Source: Flavobacterium sp.
GTDB lineage: Bacteria > Bacteroidota > Bacteroidia > Flavobacteriales > Flavobacteriaceae
Assembly (NCBI GenBank): GCA_012032075.1
Contig: JAAURU010000030.1
Location: 1 to 14,836, forward strand
Length of the DNA: 14,836 nucleotides
Reading direction: 5' to 3'
A program made the translations under genes and the position numbers. Shown piece after piece: positions 7,300-13,792 of the stretch (position 1 is its first letter; the number at the start of each line of letters is the position of its first letter). Below the pieces are notes generated by a model. The model was not told where the DNA came from. It saw only the letters and a program-made list of their open reading frames with translations, and ran no database searches.

Positions 7300-7348
7300 T
7301 GACCAAGCGCTAATGACTATTCACTCTTCACTAATCACTAATCACTAG
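7295..7348 (-). repeat. Inverted heptamer array between the four-helix-bundle gene and nadD
   Basis: Read on the minus strand from 7345 down to 7297 the units are GTGATTA, GTGATTA, GTGAAGA, GTGAATA, GTCATTA, GCGCTTG and GTCATTA, all in 7-nt register. The two units nearest nadD are perfect and the match decays toward the four-helix-bundle gene. It faces the array at 6844-6906. Confidence 0.85.
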
Positions 7349-7352
7349 CAAA

Positions 7353-7958
7353 ATGAAATCGGATTATACTTTAGGCACTTTTAACCCTATTCACATTGGT
7401 CATTTAATTATTGCCAATCATATGGACTGAGCATTCTGATTTGGATCAAGTTTGGATGGTGGTGACACCTCATAATCCTCATAAGAAGAAAAACACTTTA
7501 CTTGATGATTACCATCGTTGCACATGGTACATTTGGCCACAGAAGACTATACCAACATTCAACCTTCTGATATTGAATTTAAATTACCACAACCTAATTA
7601 TACAGTGCATACTTTAGTTCATTTACAAGAGAAATATCCCAATTACGAGTTTTCTTTAATTATGGGTGAAGACAATTTGAATTCGCTACACAAATGGAAA
7701 AACTATGAAGTGATTCTTCAAAATCATGACATTTATGTTTATCCGAGATTAAATTCTAACACTACAGAGGAAAATACAAAAGATACTGAATCAAGTTCAG
7801 TATTAAATCATCCTAAAATTCATAGAATAGGTGCTCCAGTGATTGAATTGTCCTCTACTTTTATTAGAAATAGCATCAAAAACAATAAAAATGTAGTGCC
7901 TATGTTACCTAATAAGGTTTGGGAATATGTGGAGCATAATTTATTTTATAAGAAGTAG
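7353..7958 (+). pseudogene. nadD: Nicotinate-nucleotide adenylyltransferase, carrying four one-base indels near its 5' end
   Basis: NadD transfers AMP from ATP to nicotinate mononucleotide, the penultimate step of NAD synthesis. The substrate motif GTFNPIHIGH is intact at the N-terminus. The later part (HMVHLATEDY, YEFSLIMGEDNL, HKWKNYEVILQNHDIYVYPR, the ISSTFIR-like ELSSTFIRNSI, LPNKVWEYV) matches a full-length protein of about 200 residues. Against the expected frame there is a missing A in 7356-7358, an extra A at 7373, an extra G at 7424/7425 (giving the in-frame TGA 7428-7430) and a missing T at 7518/7519. The net shift is zero. The stretch between the last two indels reads perfectly as family sequence in another frame (TEHSDLDQVWMVVTPHNPHK). 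Such preserved frames suggest sequence error or very recent damage. Confidence 0.85.
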
Positions 7959-8046
7959 GAATACATAAGAATTTTAACGTAGAATTTATATTTAATTTAT
8001 TTCATAAAACTTTGTATATTGTATTTTCTAAATTATAGTGCTTAAT

Positions 8047-8952
8047 ATGATTGATTATATCTTAAAAGTTGAATATATTGCAATTTCTCATGAGAATACT
8101 TTAGAAGTTTGCAATGATTTGATTAATTTTTACATTAAAAACCCAAAAACAAATCTCATTATTGACTTTAGTAATTGTAACTTTCTTTATCCAGATTATG
8201 CTCTTTTATTACTTTGTAGCATAAAGTATATTGAAAACAAAGGAATTGAAGTACATGGTAAAATTAAAATGGATAAATCAACAGCTATTTTTCAGTATTT
8301 ATTAAAAATTAACTTTTTTGAAAATCTAAAAATTGATTTACCAAAAGTCTATATAAATAATGATGACAGTTTTCTAGAAATACAAAACTACAACTCTGAA
8401 AATCAAATTGAGGTTCAAAGCAGAATAATGAAAGTACTTAAAAAGACTACATTTATAAATGATGATGTTTTTACTGGACTTGATTATTGTTTAAATGAGA
8501 TTTTAGATAACATTTTAAATCATTCTAAAGAAAGACAAGGATGGGTTGTTGCTCAATATTTTGGAAACCTTAATCAAATACGATTAATGGTTGCTGATTA
8601 TGGAATTGGTATTCATAAAGCATTAAATGAAAGATACAATTTTACCGAAGAAGAAGCAATAATAAAATGTATTGAAAGTGGAATTACAAATGGAAAGGGT
8701 CAAGGGCATGGGTTGTATGCTACTTCATTATTTACAAGTGAAAACAAAGGTTGGTTAAGTGTCATTTCAGGTAGTAAAAAATTAGACGTTAACAATCATA
8801 CTTCAAAAATTGTAGATATAAATTATTGGCAAGGTACTTGTATTTATCTAAGAATTAATACAAATGTAGATGTAGATTACAAACTATTTACAAGTAGACA
8901 TTATGATCAAAAAGAACACTTATTTGATATGATGTTTGGAAATAGTAATTAA
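8047..8952 (+). CDS. STAS-like domain fused to a GHKL (histidine-kinase-type) ATPase domain
   Basis: This 301-residue protein is not a standard histidine kinase: it has no dimerisation helix with a phosphorylatable His. Residues 1-95 look like a STAS fold (NLIIDFSNCNFLYPDYALLL, then a helix and GIEVHGKI). Residues about 140-275 form a GHKL ATPase with N box LNEILDNILNHS (E151, N155), G1 box VADYGIGI (D184, G186, G188) and G2 box GKGQGHGLY (218-224), as in anti-sigma serine kinases of the SpoIIAB/RsbW type. I infer a soluble regulatory ATPase that works by partner switching with the STAS-like protein 65 bases downstream. The ATG at 8047 is preferred to the GTG at 8038 because family-like sequence begins there and it is the stronger start. 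The target is unknown. Confidence 0.75.
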   Translation: MIDYILKVEYIAISHENTLEVCNDLINFYIKNPKTNLIIDFSNCNFLYPDYALLLLCSIKYIENKGIEVHGKIKMDKSTAIFQYLLKINFFENLKIDLPKVYINNDDSFLEIQNYNSENQIEVQSRIMKVLKKTTFINDDVFTGLDYCLNEILDNILNHSKERQGWVVAQYFGNLNQIRLMVADYGIGIHKALNERYNFTEEEAIIKCIESGITNGKGQGHGLYATSLFTSENKGWLSVISGSKKLDVNNHTSKIVDINYWQGTCIYLRINTNVDVDYKLFTSRHYDQKEHLFDMMFGNSN

Positions 8953-8987
8953 AGAAAAAGTTATTAACAAGTTTATTAAATTTTGCG

Positions 8988-8995
8988 TATATTTG
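8988..8995 (+). promoter_or_regulatory. -7 promoter element TATATTTG before the DUF4325 gene
   Basis: TATATTTG fully matches TAnnTTTG, 22 bases before the ATG at 9018. No TTG -33 element is visible, so the small gene may have its own weak promoter or be read through from the ATPase gene. Confidence 0.4.
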
Positions 8996-9017
8996 CGTCA
9001 AACTAAAGAAAAACAAA

Positions 9018-9287
9018 ATGTCACAAACAATTCAATTTAACAAAATAGCGACAAGCTTAGGAACCAGAGATTTGGGAGCCAAGATACGCTTATCTATACA
9101 GGAGAAAATTGAAGTAAACGATAAAGTTTTTTTGGATTTTCAAGATGTAGAGGTTATTACAAATTCATTTGCTAACGAATGCTTTGGCAAATTAAGAGAA
9201 GCTATTTCAACAGAAACATTTAGAAATAAAGTCGCTTTTATTAACACTAATGATTTTATTCAAAGAGTAATTATTTCCGCTCTTTAA
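9018..9287 (+). CDS. STAS-like domain protein (DUF4325 family)
   Basis: The 89-residue protein matches the STAS-like DUF4325 pattern: VFLDFQDVEVITNSFANECFGKL (residues 37-59) has the hydrophobic strand ending in Asp (D40) and the conserved TNSFA turn. By analogy with SpoIIAA-type STAS proteins, the Ser/Thr in this turn (T48 or S50) would be the phosphate acceptor of a partner kinase. The GHKL ATPase gene ends 65 bases upstream on the same strand, and such pairs recur in bacterial genomes. A bidirectional terminator follows. The likely role is a switch in a partner-switching circuit; the output is unknown. Confidence 0.78.
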   Translation: MSQTIQFNKIATSLGTRDLGAKIRLSIQEKIEVNDKVFLDFQDVEVITNSFANECFGKLREAISTETFRNKVAFINTNDFIQRVIISAL

Positions 9288-9313
9288 ATAAAGAAATATG
9301 AAATTTTATAATT

Positions 9314-9356
9314 ATAAAAAATCCCACTAGGTTAAACCTTAGTGGGATTTTTCCTT
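9314..9356. terminator. Bidirectional intrinsic terminator between the DUF4325 gene and nadV
   Basis: AATCCCACTA (9320-9329) pairs perfectly with TAGTGGGATT (9340-9349), extended inward by GGT/ACC around one bulged T. A T-run follows on the plus strand (TTTTTCCTTTC) and the A-run before it gives a T-run on the minus strand. It can end both converging transcripts. Confidence 0.88.
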
Positions 9357-9395
9357 TCATCAAAATGACAATATGAAGTAAAATATCTAATAAAA

Positions 9396-10844
9396 TTACC
9401 TCACTCTCATACGAATATCCTCCAAAGCATGATCAACCAATAATTTTCCATCTCGGAACACTTCTTTCATTTCACCTTGTTGTTCTTCGTTCCAGGTAAC
9501 ATTATCGGTTAAGGTATAATTTCCGTCTATTAAATCGATTTTTATTAAGCCTTTTGCTGATTTTTTGGTGCCGTCGTCTGTAATGGGGTCTTTGAAGATG
9601 GCTCTTCCTTCTCCGTTTACTTCTCCGTAAGTGGCTTTCATGGCAAAGCCAAAAGTATCACGGGTGTTGTATTGATACGTAAACGAGCCAATTCCTAAAA
9701 CTACATTGGTTGACGCAAATCCTTTTTTCTTTAACTCTTCACAAATTTGAGTTGCTCTATCAATCGTAATACTGTCTCCATAAATGGCTCCAATTTGAGG
9801 AATTAACTCTTTGTAGCCTTTTGCGTTTGTTGTGCCTCCAAAAGTATCCCAAAGCAATTCTACCACTCCTTTTCGTTCTTGTTCCGTTTTTCCGTTTGGA
9901 TTACCGCACAAAATTAAAATTGGGTCACCACTATCAGGTCGTATCACTACTTTTCCTTCTCTGCTTACTATTTCTTCTTTTAATCTTGGTAAATAATCCG
10001 TTAATACTTTCCATAAATCCCAAGTATCGGAAACGATAGAAACAATTCCTTTTGGATAAACTTCACAAATTAATCTTTTGAACGTATCGTATTCTCCTTC
10101 GGTTGTTCCCATACACATTACGGAATGTTCGGTTGCTGCAACTGAACCACCAATTAGTTGGATATCTGAATTGGCATTGTAATATTCTTCTAGAAAATCA
10201 ATCGCTGGAATTGTATCAGTTCCTGTGAAGCTTAATAAATGTCCGGCTGCTGAAATTACGGCTGCTTCAATTCCTGCCATTCCTCTCATAGAGAAATCGT
10301 GTGCTTGCCAATCTACAAATTCGGTAATCGAAGATGTTTCATGAGCATACTTATCTAATACTTTTCGATATTGTTTCGCAATGGTTGCCGAATTACAAGG
10401 CATCCAAACTACTGCTGATAACAAGGTTTCAAAATAATTGGTCAACCAAAAGAATTCTGATTTTGTATTGTACATGGTAAACATGGGTGTACGAATAGGT
10501 ACTGAAACGCCTTCTGGCAAAGCTTTGAATACCATTGGGATATACCCTAAATCATGTAAATCTTCAATATGTTGAATCCCCACTTGATTTTCGCCCAAAT
10601 AATTATTGATTCTACGTGCATATTTTTTAGCTACTTCTTCTTTGGTTTTACCAAAAAAATGCGTTTGAAAGTCTTCTAATATGTATTTTTTAATAAAATA
10701 TTGCAAACCGAAGAAAACGACCTCATCAATGCCTTCAATTCTTGATTTTCTTGGTGTCCAATTGGAATACACTAAGGTTGTTCCGTTTGGATATTGTCTT
10801 CTGTGATCTACTTTGTAACCGTCGGTTAATAGTAATGGATTCAT
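9396..10844 (-). CDS. nadV: Nicotinamide phosphoribosyltransferase (NAMPT/NadV)
   Basis: NadV joins nicotinamide and PRPP to make NMN, a one-step salvage of the nicotinamide freed when NAD is cleaved. The 482-residue protein is full length (family about 460-495). It carries the substrate-site motif HDFSMRGMAG (R187), SFTGTDTIPA (D210), the catalytic histidine in SVAATEHSVM (H240) and the PRPP/nicotinamide motif VIRPDSGDP (R302, D304); GIGSF near residue 383 lines the phosphate site. It is the last gene of the minus-strand ADP-ribose operon, 23 bases after the MacroD-like gene, and ends at the terminator at 9314-9356. In this context it probably recycles nicotinamide produced by ADP-ribosylation or NAD-cleaving reactions. 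Confidence 0.95.
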   Translation of the reverse strand: MNPLLLTDGYKVDHRRQYPNGTTLVYSNWTPRKSRIEGIDEVVFFGLQYFIKKYILEDFQTHFFGKTKEEVAKKYARRINNYLGENQVGIQHIEDLHDLGYIPMVFKALPEGVSVPIRTPMFTMYNTKSEFFWLTNYFETLLSAVVWMPCNSATIAKQYRKVLDKYAHETSSITEFVDWQAHDFSMRGMAGIEAAVISAAGHLLSFTGTDTIPAIDFLEEYYNANSDIQLIGGSVAATEHSVMCMGTTEGEYDTFKRLICEVYPKGIVSIVSDTWDLWKVLTDYLPRLKEEIVSREGKVVIRPDSGDPILILCGNPNGKTEQERKGVVELLWDTFGGTTNAKGYKELIPQIGAIYGDSITIDRATQICEELKKKGFASTNVVLGIGSFTYQYNTRDTFGFAMKATYGEVNGEGRAIFKDPITDDGTKKSAKGLIKIDLIDGNYTLTDNVTWNEEQQGEMKEVFRDGKLLVDHALEDIRMRVR

Positions 10845-10867
10845 ATAATTATTTTTGTTTTTATTTT

Positions 10868-11371
10868 TTATAAAAGTTGTTCATACAACTTGTAATTTTC
10901 TTCATCAAAACAGACAAAGGTTATTTCTTCTATACTTTCTACTGGAAATTGCTTTACTGTTTCTATGGCAATTTTCGCTGCTTCATTTTTAGGGAAGCGA
11001 TAAATTCCTGTACTTATATTTGGAAAAGCGATTGATTTTAATTGGTGCTTTTCGGCTAGTTGTAAGCAATTGTTATAACAACTAGCCAACAACTGTTTTT
11101 TCTCTTCTTTATCACCATTCCAAACAGGACCAACGGTGTGAATGACATATTTTGAAGGCAAATTTCCAGCTGTTGTGATAACGGCTTTACCCACTGCGCA
11201 ACCTCCTTGCTTATTCCGAATCGCTACACATTCTTCTAAAATAGCTTTCCCACCAGCTCTATGAATGGCTCCATCGACTCCACCACCACCTAGTAATGAA
11301 GTATTGGCTGCGTTTACGATTGCGTCAACGGTTGTTTTTGTTAGGTCTCCTTGTGTTGCTTTAATTGTCAT
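10868..11371 (-). CDS. MacroD/YmdB-type macrodomain ADP-ribose hydrolase
   Basis: The 167-residue protein is a stand-alone macrodomain. It has the full MacroD signature: QGDLT (D9, adenine contact), VDAIVNAANTSLLGGGGVDGAIH (15-37, with N23 and D33 matching the catalytic Asn/Asp of the YmdB group) and the phosphate loop NISTGIYRFP (about 118-127). Members remove ADP-ribose from acidic residues on proteins or deacetylate O-acetyl-ADP-ribose, in the cytoplasm. Its ATG is two bases after the stop of the second macrodomain gene, so they are coupled. Two distinct macrodomains and an ADP-ribosylglycohydrolase in one operon point to ADP-ribose turnover. The exact substrate is not shown by the sequence. 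Confidence 0.92.
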   Translation of the reverse strand: MTIKATQGDLTKTTVDAIVNAANTSLLGGGGVDGAIHRAGGKAILEECVAIRNKQGGCAVGKAVITTAGNLPSKYVIHTVGPVWNGDKEEKKQLLASCYNNCLQLAEKHQLKSIAFPNISTGIYRFPKNEAAKIAIETVKQFPVESIEEITFVCFDEENYKLYEQLL

Positions 11372-11373
11372 CC

Positions 11374-11847
11374 TTAAAAATCATAAACTGTAACTTCAAT
11401 ATCGTTTTTAGAAAGAGTTTCAAAAATGATTGGTTCTACCATTTCCCATTTTCCTCCTGCTAATCCGCAACCAATTCTTGGCATGTGAATAGAGGCATTT
11501 AATGATTTAGCTTCAATAGCTAGTTTTTCTAAACATTTTTCTAAAGCTTCATATCTAATTGGAACTCCATTGCTTCCTGTTTTCATTCCTTGTTGCGCAA
11601 TCATATTGCACACATAGATGAATTGATCTGTTTCCACCATTTGAATGTTTCCCAATTCAAAATTGTTAGTAGCTCGTTCTCTATGCCATTTACGATAGGC
11701 TATTTCTGGTGTTTCCCATTTTTTTGAAATAGCTAAAACAAATCCTTTTCCCCAACCTCCAAGATTATTACATATATGAGCTATAATTTTTATTCCTTTT
11801 GCTTGAGGTACAGTTGCATCTCCTTTTGTGTATTTTATCTCTTTCAT
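11374..11847 (-). CDS. TARG1/Poa1-like (Appr-1"-p-processing type) macrodomain protein
   Basis: This macrodomain belongs to the ALC1/TARG1/Poa1 branch. It has KGDAT (residues 8-12), ICNNLGGWGKGFV (25-37) and MPRIGCGLAGGKWEMV (122-137), ending EVTVYDF as TARG1-type proteins do. Human TARG1 uses a Lys and an Asp for catalysis. By eye the Asp after GCGL is Ala here (A130) and the Lys position near NMIAQQ is Gln, so chemistry may differ: ADP-ribose-1"-phosphate phosphatase, another ester, or binding only. I chose the ATG at 11847 (157 residues) over the GTG at 11856 because a GAGGAG Shine-Dalgarno lies 8 bases before the ATG and would overlap the earlier start. It sits between the MBL-fold and MacroD-like genes. 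Confidence 0.85.
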   Translation of the reverse strand: MKEIKYTKGDATVPQAKGIKIIAHICNNLGGWGKGFVLAISKKWETPEIAYRKWHRERATNNFELGNIQMVETDQFIYVCNMIAQQGMKTGSNGVPIRYEALEKCLEKLAIEAKSLNASIHMPRIGCGLAGGKWEMVEPIIFETLSKNDIEVTVYDF

Positions 11848-11855
11848 ATTTATCA

Positions 11856-11861
11856 CTCCTC
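11856..11861 (-). promoter_or_regulatory. Unusual strong Shine-Dalgarno (GAGGAG) before the TARG1-like macrodomain gene
   Basis: On the minus strand TTGAGGAG ends 8 bases before the ATG at 11847, ideal spacing. Other genes here lack such a motif, as expected for Flavobacteriia, whose ribosomes rarely use Shine-Dalgarno pairing. It decides the start of this gene. Confidence 0.55.
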
Positions 11862-11868
11862 AAGTGCT

Positions 11869-12738
11869 TTAATTGATGGGATTCCCGTTTAAAACATCTT
11901 TGCTTACTTTTCCAATTGGTAAACGAAATACTGGAATTTTGATAGTATATTGCTTTACCAATTCTTTAATTTTTAAATCAATTTCTTCTGTGTGATAACG
12001 AGAAGAGAAGTGACCCAAAATGAGTTGTTCAATAGTACAATTGCTTACCATTTCCATAACTTCTTCAAGTGAACTGTGATTGTTTTTTTCTTCTTTAGTA
12101 TTGGTTTCTGCTTTTGTTAAAAATGTTGCTTCGTGTATCAATATTTTAGAATTGTCATAACGTTTATAATCCACTACTGGTGTGTCTCCTGAATAGGACA
12201 ATATATTCGTTTTTAGTTCTTCCAAAACAAAATCATCCCCTTTTTCTTGTCGTAAGGTTCTTAATTGGGTTGGTTCTAAAGTATTGAACTCGGGTTTTAA
12301 TTTCTTTTTGGTTTCCCAAATTTTATAACTCAAACTCTTTATCATTCCGTTTTTAGTTTCAACATGTTCGTTTTCTATAGCTTCTACACTAATTTTTTCT
12401 TTTACCTCAATTATTTGATTTTTATCAATGGCTTGCCAAGTTGTTCCTTTAGCATGTGGATCGAAATTGGTAAAAAATTGATTTAAAAACGGAAACGACT
12501 GTGCATCCTTTGGATAATATATCTTTGGTTGATGAATTGAGAATAGTTGGTTATACTGTAACAATCCAGTAAGGTGATCTCTATCGGCATGCGAAATAAA
12601 TATGTTTTTAATTTTTCCACATTTGCCCATCAAACCCGATGCTAATCCGTCACCAGCGTCGAAGAGAATTCCTAGTTCTTCAATAAAATACCAAGTAGCA
12701 AATAAGGCTGTTGAATATCCGTGTATGGTTAGTTTCAT
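11869..12738 (-). CDS. RNase Z-like metallo-beta-lactamase-fold hydrolase
   Basis: The 289-residue protein has an MBL fold with features of the RNase Z/phosphodiesterase branch. These are an N-terminal strand-rich start and FDAGDG (26-31), the metal motif SHADRDH (H50, D52, D54, H55), and H125 in NEHVE. Further on are YSGDT (D185), IHEATF (H202, E203), H221 in NNHSS and LGHFSSRY (H243), the last being typical of RNase Z. RNase Z and most MBL enzymes have HxHxDH; here the second position is Asp (HxDxDH). It may cleave an RNA 3' end or a small phosphodiester such as a cyclic phosphate. The context of ADP-ribose genes makes a nucleotide substrate plausible, but that is inference. It starts 1 base after the deoxyribosyltransferase-like gene. 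Confidence 0.82.
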   Translation of the reverse strand: MKLTIHGYSTALFATWYFIEELGILFDAGDGLASGLMGKCGKIKNIFISHADRDHLTGLLQYNQLFSIHQPKIYYPKDAQSFPFLNQFFTNFDPHAKGTTWQAIDKNQIIEVKEKISVEAIENEHVETKNGMIKSLSYKIWETKKKLKPEFNTLEPTQLRTLRQEKGDDFVLEELKTNILSYSGDTPVVDYKRYDNSKILIHEATFLTKAETNTKEEKNNHSSLEEVMEMVSNCTIEQLILGHFSSRYHTEEIDLKIKELVKQYTIKIPVFRLPIGKVSKDVLNGNPIN

Positions 12739-12739
12739 T

Positions 12740-13197
12740 TTACTCTCTTTTTAATTTTTCTAATAAGATATCCAAAGAATCATATTGTTCAATACCATAT
12801 CTTTCACAAACAATATCTATATTTCCTTTTCTCCAAAATCCTTTTTCGACTACAACTTTCATTTTTCCAGAATGAGCAAATAAGCCTAATTCTAATAGTG
12901 AAATGGGTGATTTTGTATTATTTGCAAAAAACATAATTATGATATCTGCTTCTTCTAGTGCATTTAATTCCCAAGTACTTGTTCTTTAAACTGAGGATTG
13001 TCTATGGATTGTTCCCAACTGGTATTCCAAGATGCTCTTCTAGGATTGAAAATAACATATTTTTCTGACAATACTTCTTCGCCTCTTTTTTGCCAATTCA
13101 CGGCTTTATCCATTTCAATGGAACCAGCTAAAAAAATGGCTTTCTTGCTTTTATCTCTATCTTCTATACTTTCTGGAGATCTGAATATTGTTTTCAT
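12740..13197 (-). pseudogene. Nucleoside 2-deoxyribosyltransferase-like protein (PF15891 type), one-base frameshift
   Basis: The first 76 codons from the ATG at 13197 give KAIFLAGSIEMDKAVNWQK and VIFNPRRASWNTSWEQSI, then hit a TAA. One base missing at 12972/12973 (QVL-W-ELNALEEADIIIMF) restores a 152-residue protein. It continues with NNTKSPISLLELGLFAHSGK, which carries the expected catalytic glutamate (SLLELG), and VEKGFWRKGNIDIV. This is the layout of the Nuc_deoxyri_tr2 family, related to nucleoside 2-deoxyribosyltransferases and to enzymes that cleave N-glycosidic bonds of nucleosides or nucleotides. The substrate is unknown; in this operon an ADP-ribose- or nicotinamide-linked glycosidic bond is conceivable. 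It lies 8 bases after the 2OG oxygenase gene and 1 base before the MBL-fold gene. Confidence 0.82.
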
Positions 13198-13205
13198 TTT
13201 ATATC

Positions 13206-13757
13206 TTATTCCTTTCGATACATAATATCACTTCTCAATGCATATTTGTAACCACTTTCTATTATTCTTCCTTCATGTCTATATGGATGATAAAAAACCA
13301 ATAAATCACCAGTTTTAGGTTGGATGGTAAACAAATCTTCAAATTCGGTTGCTCCACCTTCAAATTCTTCGTTTAGATAGATTAGAAAAGTGAAAAAACT
13401 CTCTTCTTTTTCATTTCTTTTAAAACTTCCGTCTCTGTGCATTTTAAATCGTTGTCCTGGACTGTATTTGTAAAAACGAAACATTTCATTTAGACTATGT
13501 AACTCATAAATTCCAACTTCATTAATTAAAAATGGTTTGGCTCTTTGAAACAATTCTTTTGCTAAGCTTTCATCTGTGTAAAGAATTCTATCGTTGTTTC
13601 TAACTCCTTTTAAAATAGATTGTCTATTTCCTCCCATTCGTACTTTAGCTTCTTCATAAGCTATTTGCTCACTTTTTTCTATTAAAGCCTTACATTCTTC
13701 TTTAGAAAGGAAGTTTTCTATTACAAATATTTCTTTGTTGTAAACTATTTTTTTCAT
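13206..13757 (-). CDS. 2-oxoglutarate/Fe(II)-dependent oxygenase, prolyl-4-hydroxylase-like
   Basis: The 183-residue protein is a single double-stranded beta-helix oxygenase domain. Iron ligands are visible as MHRDGS (H107, D109) and YRHEG (H161). The 2-oxoglutarate-binding basic residue is in GYKYALRSDIMY (K171 or R175). Other P4H-like features are RFYKYSPGQRF (94-104), YLNEEFEGGATEF (127-139) and PKTGDLLVFYHP (147-158). Members hydroxylate protein side chains or small molecules using O2 and 2-oxoglutarate. The substrate cannot be told. It lies 35 bases after the ADP-ribosylglycohydrolase and 8 bases before the deoxyribosyltransferase-like gene, so it is part of the operon, an unexpected member for a simple NAD-salvage unit. 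Confidence 0.9.
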   Translation of the reverse strand: MKKIVYNKEIFVIENFLSKEECKALIEKSEQIAYEEAKVRMGGNRQSILKGVRNNDRILYTDESLAKELFQRAKPFLINEVGIYELHSLNEMFRFYKYSPGQRFKMHRDGSFKRNEKEESFFTFLIYLNEEFEGGATEFEDLFTIQPKTGDLLVFYHPYRHEGRIIESGYKYALRSDIMYRKE

Positions 13758-13792
13758 TTTTGCTTTTTTACAGAACTCTTTATTTCAATTGC

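Noticed and set aside
8047..9287. Toxin-antitoxin pair
   Set aside because: The motifs are GHKL ATPase and STAS-like, and neither protein resembles a toxin or antitoxin family.
9304..9319. 16-bp perfect palindrome TTTTATAATTATAAAA
   Set aside because: It is pure A/T in an AT-rich gap next to a strong terminator, so it is expected by chance and no regulator is suggested.
9821..10039. Open frame on the plus strand opposite nadV
   Set aside because: It lies wholly within the nadV coding region on the other strand and has no family features. Similar antisense frames at 464-652, 1296-1616, 6514-6750, 12998-13225 and 13864-14148 were dismissed for the same reason.
12966..12980. Possible recoding site in the deoxyribosyltransferase-like gene
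   Set aside because: The sequence CUU GGG AAU UAA has no slippery heptamer, and the join is a plain one-base loss in a conserved block.
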